Positions 47,579-60,000 of a stretch of 60,000 bases of DNA are shown here, in pieces; positions within the stretch are counted from its first letter, which is position 1, and every line of letters starts with the position of its first letter. The notes under the pieces are model-generated. The model saw only the letters and a program-made list of their open reading frames with translations. It searched no databases and was not told the origin of the DNA. This DNA comes from Lineus longissimus (lineage: Eukaryota > Nemertea > Pilidiophora > Heteronemertea > Lineidae). A program made the translations under genes and the position numbers. The stretch is taken from NCBI RefSeq assembly GCF_910592395.1, contig NC_088308.1:21283501-21343500 (forward strand), written 5' to 3'.

Positions 47579-50500
47579 CTGGCAGAATACAGCATAACAC
47601 TTTTTTCCGGCGCGCTTTCAGCAAGATGAGGGTACAGAAAAATCCTGAGGACTGCACGGATTAGCACTGCAGTGATGTCGTTATGCTGGAAAAAAAATCG
47701 CCTTTATATCTAAAGGGCATCCGGCTTTCGTGATCTATCTATGACTGATCAGCTGCTATGCCATATGGGTCGTAAAAATCTTGTTTTATCTTTCCGTATC
47801 ATGCAACATAGGCAAAATATACGAGTGTAGGTTCTCCGGTTGACACTCTAATGGATGAAGCTATTGTACAGTACCCTGCATGACCACGGCAAGATATTCT
47901 CATTGCTGTATAATAATCAATATGAAACTGTGTTGTTTAGTGGCGATAAAGTCGCGACGATTCTGTGTCTGCAAGCGTCGAAGATATCGGCGAATAAGAG
48001 TCGAAGATTATGATGCCGTGACTGGGTTGCAGTTTATGTGCATACCTGCTTTTTTAATGGCACTTTATCCTACTTTATCTGCAGAATTCGAGTCACACTC
48101 CAACATGACACTCATTATTAGAAATAACGGTTGAAACGTGTAGCTCACTGCAGCTAAGTTTCAAGCAAGTAATACGGAGTTCATCAACTTTATTACAGGA
48201 AATTAAACCCAACAATAGCTATGCATAGCAACTAGATATACATCGTTGATAGCAATCGTCAACCCCATCTATATGACATGTGAATTATTGGTAAGGACGC
48301 TCCACCTCGCATGTTTTTTCAAAGACATAAACGGGACTCCTATCTTCTAAAGTAAGAAACCTGTCACTTGTAATATAAACCCAGCCCTCGATTGGCGCAC
48401 CATCCGCAGATTGTCTCAGACATGTCAGTGATATGTATCATTGCTGCCTTCTGTCTTAAACCCGCATGGGCCTCCACTATAAAATGATGCTGATCATAGT
48501 TAGCCTGACATTCCTTATTCAAACACTACAGTTATATGTTTTTATAGTGTATCAGGTAGTGCATTATTCCACAATATATTATATGGCCATATGTCATCAC
48601 TTGGTGATATAGTGCTTTACAGCCAAAAAACATCATTGAGTCTGGTCCTCAGTGATGTACGCAGACTATACTGTAATGAACATATTACCGGAAAGCTGGT
48701 AGTTTATTTACAATATAGTAATAAGATAGTGCACTCATAAGCAGGTTGTTTCAACACATTACCTGGATAACCTTTTTTGGAGACATCCAGTACCCATGAG
48801 ATAGCTAAATTACATTTTTGTGAGACACCCAGTACCCATGAGATTGACTCCATTTCCACTTGTTTCTATTCATTTATTCAGTATAAGGCATTGTTTACGC
48901 TCTCCTATCAGATCGCGGTTAATTGCATTATTTCCTAGATAATATACTAGTATCATGGAACTGACTTGGCTTGCATGATTAATATCACAATATTGCCAAT
49001 ACGTAATGTCATTGTGGGGAGGTTGTCTATAGATCAGAAAGAAGTATGTATTTAGTATACTTACACAACAATCGGTTTGAGAAACAACAACACTGTTCTG
49101 TCTGAGCTATTGTTCTTATATTCATCTCAGTACTGTGAGTTCCCCTTACTCAGAGGTATCAGCCAGGGTAGTATTATATCTCCGATCTTTTGAAACAGGA
49201 TAAGAACAAGCATAGTCAAGGGATAATCTGCATTGTTTCTGTTTTTATGCGGTTTGGGCGGCTGACTTACTTGCTTTGCCACATATATTACTGTATCCCT
49301 TGATAAGTGCAAACGTTTACTGGTGATAATACTTAAAATGTTACGGGAAACTTTTGTATCCATGTTTCTCTTGGGAGAATAAACTATCGGATACAAACAT
49401 GTCATGTATTTCGCTGTTTACACTCATAACCACGTGTGTGCATGTACTCGTCTGTAGTCAAGACTCTCGTTGAGAAAGATAAATGTCACATTGGAGCTCG
49501 AGAAGTATTGGTGCGGATGAACAACATAGCAATATCCTCACCACAATGACGTGACCACCCAAGCAAAAGTTGTACACAAGATAAACGACCACATAAGTTA
49601 CAGCGTATTGACTAAGATAATCGTTGCTGGGGGCGAAAGACGATTCAACAGGCAATGACAGGTCTACCCCCTTTTTATGAACAATAAAAGCATAGAGACA
49701 TTAAGGTTACAGTTAGTAGAGAAATGAGAAAAAACGTCAATTTTTTGCCTCAGCAATATCAAATAACATCTGCATTAACAGCCATATTGCACAATCTTTA
49801 ATGAGATTTAACATGATAACCTGATACACGCTGCTTTCATTTCAGATGACTTGAGGCGTGTAAAGAAAATCAACATAACATTTTCTGTATATATAAGACT
49901 CCCAAGGATTTCGAAAGCAGGAAAGAAGTATTGGTCCTTCCAGTACTATCACTGGGTCTCGGTAGCGTACATCATTGTTGAGGTGACGCAGTTGCTGATA
50001 AAAGAAGAGAATTACATTTAGAATTACATTCCCTCCAGGCTCTGGGTCATCAAACCCAGTGCGTTATTTAATACTTCAACAAATTCAATTGCTGCACAAA
50101 ACATCTACTAATGAGCGGAAAAAAACTGCAAAGTAGTTGGCTATCGGTGTTGAACGTTTGAAGTAGGCAAAATTCAAAAGCTTTTACAAATTTAAATCCA
50201 TTAGGTTTCAAAGAAAAAAACTGAAATTGATATACGAAAAACAAATGGAACACCCTTGATTACCAAAGGGAGGGGACAGTTGCACATTTTTAGATAAAAG
50301 ATCATGGTTATCATCATCCCAGTGAATCAGAAACGTTCGCAAAATAGCCTCTTTTAATTGCAATCACGAAAGCACGAAAGAACAGGAAAGAATTAGTAAA
50401 GTCCCTTTCAGTGCCAGTGGCAATGTAATGTAAGCTTTTAAGGACGAGGCAGTTGGCCATCGGTTTGGAAAGATCCTACCTTTGTCGTTGAACAAATGAG

Positions 50501-53500
50501 GAAATTTAAAATTGAAATCCACCATGGGTTAAAACTAGACGGAAGTTGATAAAGTATTGACGAGAAAAGCAAATTGAATACCAGTGGATGATAAAAGGAA
50601 GGAGATAATCGCATTTTTGTTCGAAGGTCAGGGTTATTGTCAAGCCGTGCGGTATATTCTCCTACAAATTCAATTACGGTCACAAACATCAAAGGACAAA
50701 AGCATACTAAGCCATCCAAAAGGCAAGAAAAAAGACGCTGGCTCCTTTCAGCGTCATTTTATACACGGTGTAATGTTAGCTTTTTTTCCTCCGGTCTGTT
50801 GTTGTTGGTCTTGCGTTCGAAAAGACCATACCATTCCGCTGATGTTAACAATCCATTACTGGTCTTTGAACTGAGAATCAAACATACTCTATATCAGTAC
50901 GAAGGATAGAGGATGCGCTAGCTAAAAGCTTTGATAAAGTATATCATAGAGCACTTATGAGGCTTATAAAATTCTAAGACTACGTTATCCCATGCAATAT
51001 CTCATACAATTATCTTTCATGGTTGTTTTGTACTTTATTGGCATAGGATATTGAAATTTGTTTTAGAAGGATTTTTCGCCAGAAGAATTATTGGGGAATG
51101 CGTGTATCAAACAAAAGGGTAAAGGGTAAACGCGCCGACTCCGAAAGGATAATGATCGTGTTGATTTGCCTTTTACTTTGACCTTTTCGTCGATATGAAA
51201 AAATGTTTTAAAAAGACAAACGTCACTAGTTAAATTGTTTTCAAACACCAGCTCTTTCGAAACAATCCATATTTGGCAAAATTGATATAACTTCCCTGTT
51301 CCCGTTTCCTAATTCCATATTCAAACTAGTACATCTCATCCATAGGCTCTGCAACTTAAGTTTAGGACAAAAACAGCGATAGTTCACAATAACTATCGCG
51401 AAAAGGTATTGGCATTGGTGACATTCTCTAGTTATCTCCATCCTGCCATCATTCAGAAATAAAATTACCCAGTCGACCTCACAAATTTGATCTGAATTCC
51501 ATACGCACATGGTCAATTGCGGGGAGATGGAAATATCATTGGCATATGAATATAATATTAGCTGGGTATTCTGTAGCGTAACTGCATTTCAAGGTTCATC
51601 TCTTTGGATTGTGACGTCGGTCAGAGATTCTTCAGCAAGTTCCCCAGACAATAGAGCTGATGTCTCCGATGCTTGCCCCACCATCTTGTCAAAGTCTTAA
51701 TTTGGCCACTAGCCTGCGGTCGCGATGAGTTACACACGACCATAACTAGCATAATGACCCTTCTGCTGGGTCCAGTTGTAATTGAATCACTACCGGAGTT
51801 GGGTTTATTAGATGTGTTGCTGGTGACTTTGTCATATCGTAATGAAATCAGCGCCTCATATGTCCGGATCAACACCCATTAGCTAAATGATTTGCCAGAA
51901 GGCTCTTAGGAGCCTACCCAAGTCCCACGATCCATTCGTCGCAAAAATTGCATTTTCACCCGGGTGAACCCTAGTGGTCATCACCCTGATTGTCATATCA
52001 CGTTATATTAGATCTACGCATGTCAGGGGCACATTGCCACAGGAAATTCACGTCTTCTTTCATCAGGACTATCAATGTTCTGCTCTGAAAGCGGTGAGGT
52101 CAAGCTAGTGCCCGTGGGACTAGAGCCATTTCAGATATCAAACTCCCGGGCTTATTCTGAAAATTTGCCAGTTTTATCAAATCGATGGCGGAGAAGTTTT
52201 GATCATGACATTAGTTCTCATTGTCAGGGACTAGGGCGCAGGTAATCGTTTATGTATATATCAGGCTCTAAAGCCATTAAATCAGGTAGCAAAGCCCAAT
52301 TGACAAAATAATTCGTATAAAGCTTGATATCCAGGAAACACGAGGTGGTTGGTGGGTGATGGTCATATACATTGTTTGTGTTACAATCTTAGTCAAGAGC
52401 ATTTCTTGTCATATCGTACTGAAACTGGTGGCCCTCCCGCAACTAGATATATCCTGGTTGAAATGAATGAAATGTTGTGTTTTGTCATGAAAGTGTGGTT
52501 CATGCATCCATGATATCTGAGACATCAAATAAAATGGCTTAGTTCGGAGAAATGCGTGCCCTTCAGCGTGGGGCTTAGCATTGTGTTTGAAAAATTGATT
52601 TTGTTTACTATCAGCTATTTAGTTGCACGGTGTTTTTTAGACAATGTTAGAGGTTATCGTGTTGAGAACTCAAGTAGAGTTTCATTTGGTATTTCTCAAT
52701 CATCACCACATGGTCTGACCATGTTAGAGCCTGGAAAATATACACTACGCCTTACCCCTGGCTTAATTTGTATTTCTCATGTACTGCCGACGTATTGACG
52801 ACAACTCTATCGACCTATTCCCGGTAGAAACCCCCTTTATGGGGCAGTTTATGGCGGATTTACTCCCAATTTCCTCTGGCCGAGACATATTTGCATTATT
52901 AAGTAGAACGATGGATCATGAAAGATATCGAGACTGCGTCTTGGATGGCGTCGGATTTCCTCTGCGGGATATAAAGAATCAATAACGGCTGCATGGGGAA
53001 AATACGATGTTAACTTGATCATGAAACTCGCCAGAAAGTAGGATATCGAATGCCACGAACATACGACAATCTCGGCCGCAAGCGCCGCTGTTACATTTAC
53101 TTCTTTAGAGTTAAGTGATATAACAACTCAGTTTCCGAGTGCAGCCTTTTCTCAGTGCGTATCGTTCCTTAAATGTTTGGGGGAATATTGTGTTTGTTTC
53201 TCCGTGTCAGAGCACTTTTATATGTCAAGTTTTTTTCCGTTGGTGTTTAAAGTGCCATACATCTGTGCTGTACCTTAACAATTCTCAGGTAAATCTGCTG
53301 ATTATTTTGTTATCATCCATGTTGCTTCATGACTGCTGGAATTTGAAAACATACAAAAAACCAAGGAAGCGACATACAACGTGCATGATGAATTTTAAAG
53401 AAAGAATTCGCAATGAATATGAAACGTTTTTTACTTGGTCTGCCAGTTTTCGCTCCAAAGTTGTAGTCACAGCACAAATCCAATAACACTGCTTTTGATC

Positions 53501-54971
53501 TTTTCCCCAAGTCGATGGAACACTAAGCAACAGGTTTTGCGCTGCTCTCACACAACGTTGACAAATGAATAGACCGTAATCAGATTGCCCGGGGTATTAG
53601 AAGGGAGACTTAAACATCTCGAAGTAGATGGTATTGCCTCTCTTCTTACCATTGTTTATCGTTCCCATTAAGAAGAGTAACATGTTGGCGTATTTTGTGT
53701 GTCGTCTCTTATACAGAGATTTCTTCGATTTCAATGGAGACAAACAACGTATACATGTGTACGGTGTATACATCAAAGTGATGTGTTTCGTTATTGTTGG
53801 AATGTCAGGTGCAGAAGGTACGACATTTTCTCATCGACGGTTATCAAAGCCACATGACAAAAGTTTGGAAAAGACAAATGGCTCCTATGAATGGCTTTAA
53901 AGTGGTTCGAGAAGCCTGAAGCCATGGGGATAGAATGTTGCCCAGTTATGTAGTAGAAGACCGAAATTGAGAGGTTTTAAGAATCAGATATATATCAGAG
54001 AGATGTTGTCCATCACAAACTAAAATCAACACAGGATAACTTCAATGACCATGAAAAAATACATATAACTTCATGTAAAACCTAAAACTTTTTCGCAGCA
54101 ATGATTCCAATGTGGAATTATTCATTAGAAGCTGTACACATACATATCGGTGTCATGTTTGCGTTTGGGGAAGCCACGTGACTCAGTATTTCACCCAATC
54201 AGAGATCACAGCAACATTTGAATGGCTCACAATAGCAGCTCATTACGCCGCTGATGACACATTGAAGCCTCTGCATCAAACAACACAATGTGAAACATAT
54301 CTAAATCACCAGGCCGTGGCCACCTGCTACCAGGAGTGCAGCGACGACGGAACCGTTTTTGATGGCTGCAATTACATCGTGTAAACTCTGGCATAAATCG
54401 GACAAGAGCCCTCAAATATGTCATTGGCTGGATCGGATTCACAGAAAAAAAGGCAAGGTCAGTACATAGATAATGCATCAAGTAAGGGGGATCAAATTGC
54501 AACCATTTCCTGATCAACAACATCCATTAAATAAATAATGATGTGGTCAAAAAGCTGTTGACCTGCAAGCCCCAAAGGTGTCCTCAGCCAAGTCAAATGG
54601 ACAAAGAGGCGGCTCAAATCAATAAGCAAAGCATATCCATAATGAGTCAATCAACTGCTAATATTTCCTCATCAACAACACCCATGCATTATATTATTAA
54701 CCATGAGGTCGAATATAGCGCGCTTCTAAACAATACTACAGTATATGGATTCTGCGCTGTTGCCACACTATCATAAAAGGGATTAAATTGTATACTAATC
54801 AAATAATTGGTCATAGTCTATTCATTTTTAATGCTGGTAGCCAGAACAGGATTGACACTCATAAAATATTTACGAATACAGAATTGATCAATATGATGCT
54901 CTTAGTCAGGTTACCTGTTGAACATGAACGATATGATATGATGTGAGGATGTCATTTATTCACTCCTACAG
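47579..54971. other. Long noncoding stretch
   Basis: A 42-bp direct duplication (agacacccagtacccatgag) lies at 48781 and 48823. Consensus minus-strand donors near 49065, 49270 and 53647 lack good acceptors or linked exons. No other structure recognised. Confidence 0.35.
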
Positions 54972-55214
54972 GAATACCAGGGTTCGGGGACTGAACAACT
55001 TTTAGATGCTAACTGCTACCAGAGTCAAATAAAGAGTCAGGCAACTAGGGAACGTATAATTTCAACATCGAAGCCATCGCCCGTTCCGAAAGGCGAGCGG
55101 TGGAACAGAGCTCTCTCGGGTCACGCTTTGACCCAAGCCAATAATTCCGCACAACTGAAACTTGAACGATTCTTCGATCAGCTGAAGATAGCCATTACAA
55201 ATGCTCCGTTTTAA
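54972..55214 (+). CDS. Candidate terminal exon, unidentified
   Basis: After acceptor tttattcactcctacag, 80 codons are open in phase 0 to TAA. The reading ends with SKPSPVPKGERWNRALSG and a helix-like KLERFFDQLKIAI. Composition is protein-like and there is no ATG near the left border. No upstream partner found, product unknown. It would be antisense to the long intron inferred for the acidic gene. Confidence 0.32.
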   Translation, partial: EYQGSGTEQLLDANCYQSQIKSQATRERIISTSKPSPVPKGERWNRALSGHALTQANNSAQLKLERFFDQLKIAITNAPF

Positions 55215-55525
55215 AGCAAACGCCAGCTTCAAATTTTTTGAAAGGCTCTACTACTGCATATAATCAATACGATGGTTGCTTTGAATTTTTGAAGTTCTAT
55301 CAAAATCAAGTTTCGGCTTGCAACCGGACAGCCAAGGCGAACAGAATAACACGATATGGACACTCTACATTGATTTCACTATTTCTTGATCAACCAATCC
55401 CCGCCTTAAAACCAAGACTTATCTAATGGCTTTCTATAGCTTAAAGCTATGTACCTCTAAGATGGTCCAGACAGCTAATTAGAGTAAGTCAAGGAGGAAA
55501 TAACGTAAGTAGCATGGGCAACTGG

Positions 55526-55880
55526 ATTCATAGGTTCTACCTCATACCACGGAAAAGGAATGCGCATCGGAGAACCAGCCGTGCAGCTACCGCTATATCA
55601 ATGAAGATTGATTTTCCAGCTTGAAGCAATGGAGCTGACTGTTCCCGCAGACTAATTAGTCAGTTGCATGCAGTGCAATGCACGGCGCAGAATTCATACG
55701 TTCTATTCTAACCACGAAAAAGGGGAGAATGCGCCCAGTCGATAACCAACCCTCCACTGTCCATTCCTCACTAAAAACACAAACTAGTGCTACTACTTCG
55801 ATATCGTGTGATTCTCCAGCTTGAAGCAATGGCTCTAAATATTCCAGCAGACTTAAGTTGCAGGCAGCGGCATTTCAAGA
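55526..55880. repeat. Diverged direct duplication
   Basis: ttcata.gttct then accacg.aaaa occurs near 55526 and 55694. ccagcttgaagcaatgg followed by a cagactta-like block occurs near 55616 and 55819; period 167-203 with indels. Confidence 0.55.
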
Positions 55881-56472
55881 ATTTACTCCTCTCTCACAAG
55901 AATGTAGGCCGCGCCTGAGGAACAAAGCTTCGTGTCATTACTATCAGCTAGTTGCCGCAATTGTTCGAAACCTCGAAGCAATTATCAATTCTCTCTAGCG
56001 AAGCTAATGAAGACCGAATGAATGAACGGACAACTAGATTAGCCGTTAATAACGTATTGTGCGATCCTCTCAGTACAAGAAGCTTTATTTCTGCAACATG
56101 TAAACCAGCTAATGGGAGGTCGTATCTAAGGTAATTGGGTTTTCGTGTTGGAATTTGCGTACAGCGGACATGCTGGGTGAGCTGCTGAATCCTGTTGGTA
56201 CATTCAGCATCCAATTGACAGCAGGCAGACCAGTACAATTTAAAAACAGCTTCATATTGAGCTACAAACTGTTAACCGTAAATTCTTAACAAAATGAACA
56301 ATCGTATCATGAAATTGCACTTAACTGTGAATGTCTGACACGGCGTTGGTTACCTGGGTCCCTTGAGCAATTTTATTAAGTAAGAAACTGTTTTGATCAT
56401 AAATCTTCTAGCAATCACGCGGCTGTATAGCTAACAATGTTCCATAAGGTTCCTGCTGTCTCTCTGACTCAC

Positions 56473-56553
56473 CACTTCCAATGACCACGTACTAGTCGTT
56501 ATCGCCAATTCCCTAACCAGCAGGCTCATCATCCCAAACATCGCTTTTGTCAT
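56473..56553 (-). CDS. Candidate first coding exon on the minus strand
   Basis: An ATG at 56551-56553 (minus) opens 27 codons, MTKAMFGMMSLLVRELAI..., to a consensus donor GTG|GTGAGTCAG in phase 0. This phase fits 47527-47578. The N-terminus is hydrophobic but interrupted by Arg, so not a clear signal peptide. The 9-kb distance makes the link speculative. Confidence 0.25.
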
Positions 56554-57664
56554 GTTAGTTTTTCCTGTTTCCTTTGCTACAGGCGTGTTTTTCTCTCACC
56601 TACCCCCAACCTAGGAAATCCACGGTCCCTACGACACCCGATGCGTAGATGATATCACTAATAAATTGTCTATTAGGGGCCTGCATGTAGCGGTTACTCA
56701 ATATGCTCAACATGGCAACCTGTCGTCCTAGACGTTGGGTAACGCTATCCTTCCTTTCTGCTGTATATCGTCTCTTTCAACGAGCGAGAATAAGCTGATA
56801 TCATTGCACGAATTGCTAAGGGGAATGCTGCCCATCCCGTGAGAAAATCGGAAATGGACTAAGTGTGCAGGTGGTGACTCATCCGATGTGAACAGGTTGC
56901 AGAGAGAGAAAAAAATTAAGGATGGTTTGCATAAGAAGGATTGTTACAAAGGCAAACGCATTTAAAACATATCTACTTGAAAGAAGCGGCTGTTGGTGGC
57001 AGTTCTCAGTTGCGAAGGAAAGTGAAGTGTAAAGTGCGGTAACCAATTTGTGTCGAAAAAGAGCGAGGGATTCACGTCACGTTATGGACTGCATCTAATA
57101 AGATCATTATAGAGAGTAAACCAATATTTGAACAACTCCAAACTACTTCTGCACCACAGGGGTGATACATGAGTGCAGTGTTGACAGGACTGTTATGGAA
57201 CTTCACGGAACCATTTCGCAAAGCCAGTTATTTTTAGTGGCAAGCAAATTATAAACCTACCAAATTCAAGGTGACTGCATTGAAGACGTAGAATAAAGTT
57301 CCTCGATCTCTGCAACCACCTCGGTTGTCAAACTGCTCTAACTACACAATACACTGATAGTAGTCAGTATTTTTCGGTGGTTCATCCATATTTTTTCTCG
57401 TTAAGTCTGACAAAAGTTGTGGTTGCCCGTATGGTATAAAAGTATTCAGATTTCCATCATCGTCATGTTTTAAGTAATGGTGAATGTCACGATATCGTCT
57501 TTACCATTACCGCCGGAACTTCCTCGGCACAAACATAATCCGATCAAATCGTGGTCCACGAAGGCGGAGGCAGCATCAAAAAGAAGACAAGTCTGCTTAA
57601 GTCGTAGTCGTAATACGGAAGAAATGGATACTAAAATCTCTTCTTGAAACCTTAATGGGTTCAT
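56554..57664. other. Noncoding, nothing recognised
   Basis: Possible upstream region for the minus-strand start at 56553; no promoter motif identified. Confidence 0.3.
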
Positions 57665-57845
57665 TTGTCAATCTATAACGAGGCGGATAGTTTTTCTGCG
57701 GAAGTAAATTTGATTAAACCTCAGCAGAAAAATGATGAAGGGAAGTTTGATGTTTCGTCCGCGGATAAATGGCCTAAAATACACTTCTTGCTTTGTCTGT
57801 TTTTGTCTACTGTATCCTTATGTGCAACGTTTTTTACCGTTTCAG

Positions 57846-58219
57846 GTTCTGAGTGTTTGTATTCTTTTAGGAGTGCTGAAAGACTGACACGTTTTTCTCT
57901 GAAACTTCCATTGAAAAGTCACTTGATCGCGCCAGCAGTCTATTGTATGGAAACACTGATTTCTGGAACAACCAAACACGTTACACCAGTTTCATGCACA
58001 GTAGCCCGGTGTTGCAATAAAAATATAATACCAGCAAATAGAGTGCCTTTCATTTTCAATCCTTTTTTCACTGACCGGCATACGAAATCAATCGCCAAAT
58101 TGATGCATGTGAAAATTCAACCTTTATTAAAAAAATCAAATTCGACTTCGATACTTTCAGTTTTAAACAACATGGATATCAAATATATTTTGGAACAAAT
58201 CTTGTTACTCAAGACATGA
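57846..58219 (+). CDS. Candidate terminal exon within the window's longest open frame
   Basis: The plus strand is open for about 184 codons from 57665 to TGA at 58217-58219. There is no ATG in the first half, and a good acceptor (cgttttttaccgtttcag) at 57845 divides it, leaving 123 residues. Before the acceptor it reads a hydrophobic FLLCLFLSTVSLCATFF, which may simply be the translated pyrimidine tract. After it, Cys-containing then Lys-rich sequence of no recognised family. Confidence 0.28.
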
Positions 58220-60000
58220 GAATGACATAACGCAATTTATGTACACATCGTCACAGTGCTGGATTCTAAACATTGCGCTGGAGCGAATACATCGCAGTCG
58301 TCAACTGCACGGAATACGCCAATCAAGCAGACATGAGAGGCTGAAGAAAACATCCTGTCTCACCAAGGAGAATCAAACGTAAAATTTCTGTGATAGATAG
58401 CCCCGTACATCATCATGTAATGGTCTAGGACACAGATAATCAACTCCAGGTGTGTGTAAAGGTGGTCTAATAATGACTATGATCAAGGTACACCACGGTA
58501 GCAGATATCCTGGGTAGGTTTATTTCTCTTGAGTCATACATTTCCTGAATGGCCGTTGACACGAAGGTGTCCAATGGTAAATCGTGTCGGTTTCATATTT
58601 TGATGTTGAAAAGGTTGCGGGCTGGCGCTGTATCAAGCGGTTTTCAGGGTGACTATAATGTAGATATAATAAATCGACTGACGACAGGCCCGCTTCCCGA
58701 GGCTACATTTATAATTTTCACCGTGCTTCCCTATCGTCCCTAGAAACCAATGTCACCAATGATTAGGCCTAAAACCAATGTATTATATCAACATAGCCAC
58801 GTTACTTACCAATCATATCATATTGTATGCTTATTGATTTGTGGTTAGCATATAATAACATAAGCGAGCGCTCTGGGATCTGGTTATGTCTAAAGTATTA
58901 TTCTAACGTTAATGATGAGATCTATATTAAGGAATGACTGTCAAGTTCGGTTAGGTTTATCGTTCTGTTCATCGCTGGGGACATATGATGTCAAGATAAA
59001 GTGCTGTCAATCAGTCACTGTGAAATTACTATACGTAATTAACTTCTTTTTCGGTCAATATCGATTCGAAAAAAGCAAATCATGATGACGTCACGCGGTG
59101 ATCAGTTCAGTGTTGACGAGTTAACACCCCCATATCTACTGACGTGTAGGAGAAATGTTGACTTGTATAGCAGCAACTTTTCTGTTTTTGAAAATCGGCA
59201 ATCAGGTGTCACAATGCCAGTGAAGCGACTAACGTTCATTTTATAAGGTCAATTATAAGGGCAATTTATTCCTGTAGAGTATACCACGGACCTTACGAAA
59301 GTGAAAAAAAGAGTACAGTATCAGAGCCACATTTCTGACTTTCACTAAGCAATGAACGCTTGCTGGGAACACGCCTTGTAGAAGCAGGCAACGCGATCGG
59401 AATCTCAGCGTACACTCTTGTTATACTAAGACCATGCCTGGCAAGATGAACCATAAAGTAATCGACCAATGTTGCTAACCATCGGCATCTGACCTATTAT
59501 AATTTGAACCAAATATCTCTTTGAGTCATGCGAAGAGAAAGTGAGCATATATAGCGGATGATTGTTGGACAGTCTTCTTCGTTGTTCTTAAAAGTACACC
59601 CCGATTGATTTCATTCAAGCAAGTGATATATTCAAATGGCTGTCAACACAAGTCAGTGAGGTCTACCCTACCAAATAATGACATCAATATTTGTTCAAAT
59701 TAGCTAGATTCCTCCACAATTTATTCAGTCAATCACCGAACTATCGATTTGTCCTTTGGCTTCTTGAGCATGAAATCGATTCCGCCGTTAGATATTACCC
59801 TCGGCGCTCGCGGTTTCTTTCAATTTTGCTGCGGGCGGTGGTAACGCTTGCGCGGCTCTATACGTCGTCTAAAACACATCCGGCTGAAATGATATCAGAG
59901 TGCTTTCGAGGAAGCTTTTAAATTGAAGATATTTCATATGTATTCGATATGCCAGCTGCCAAACACACTTGAAGTGAAGCTTGAAATAGATAGGAAATTG
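58220..60000. other. Noncoding, nothing recognised
   Basis: Short open frames only; no repeats or splice-bounded segments seen. Confidence 0.35.

Noticed and set aside
49060-49405. Two consensus minus-strand donors with open frames upstream
   Set aside because: No convincing acceptors or phase partners.
53647-53690. Start-like MLLFLMGTINN before a GTAAGA donor (minus)
   Set aside because: Too short and no matching next exon.
1-60000. CRISPR arrays, bacterial operons, phage or plasmid features
   Set aside because: Tandem repeats here lack regular repeat-spacer structure, and coding is in spliced exons.

Overview
The window is animal genomic DNA, not prokaryotic: coding is split into short exons with GT-AG borders, separated by long AT-rich noncoding stretches full of small non-autonomous DNA transposons. 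Several MITE-type families, a pol III (tRNA-derived) SINE head and a strong excess of the palindrome TACATGTA suggest a marine invertebrate. That placement is inference; no species-diagnostic gene is present.

Layout. (1) 1-6000, plus strand: the last seven coding exons of a proline- and tyrosine-containing adaptor-type protein. It ends in SH3-ligand-like PPxPPRN motifs and best resembles the C-terminal part of the PIK3AP1/BANK1/Dof group. Its introns and 3' flank hold a MULE-like foldback with a 9-bp target duplication, a pogo-like TA element, two copies of a GGGCCCGGTTGTTCAAAA MITE, a 126-nt hairpin and a second foldback. (2) 6000-32000: mostly noncoding, with tandem duplications, a MITE ending in 28 consecutive G, a TTAA-flanked piggyBac-like element, a SINE head, and a few isolated open segments behind good splice acceptors that may be terminal exons of unresolved plus-strand genes. 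(3) 32000-45500, possibly to 56500, minus strand: a multi-exon gene whose C-terminus is extremely acidic (run of ten Asp, then Ser/Asp/Glu-rich). I assembled it from splice sites and reading phase because its exons are too short or lack ATG to stand out as open frames. One 9.4-kb intron contains an alternating long/short tandem array (36.4-38.0 kb); the last intron contains a 71-bp hairpin-bearing tandem repeat. (4) 45500-60000: sparse, with candidate upstream exons of the acidic gene, a diverged tandem duplication and two candidate plus-strand terminal exons.

The two confident genes lie on opposite strands, about 26 kb apart between their 3' ends (convergent). Nothing in the sequence links their functions. 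No rRNA, intact tRNA, CRISPR array, long reverse transcriptase or transposase frame was seen. Exon borders were read by eye, and expression data were not available.
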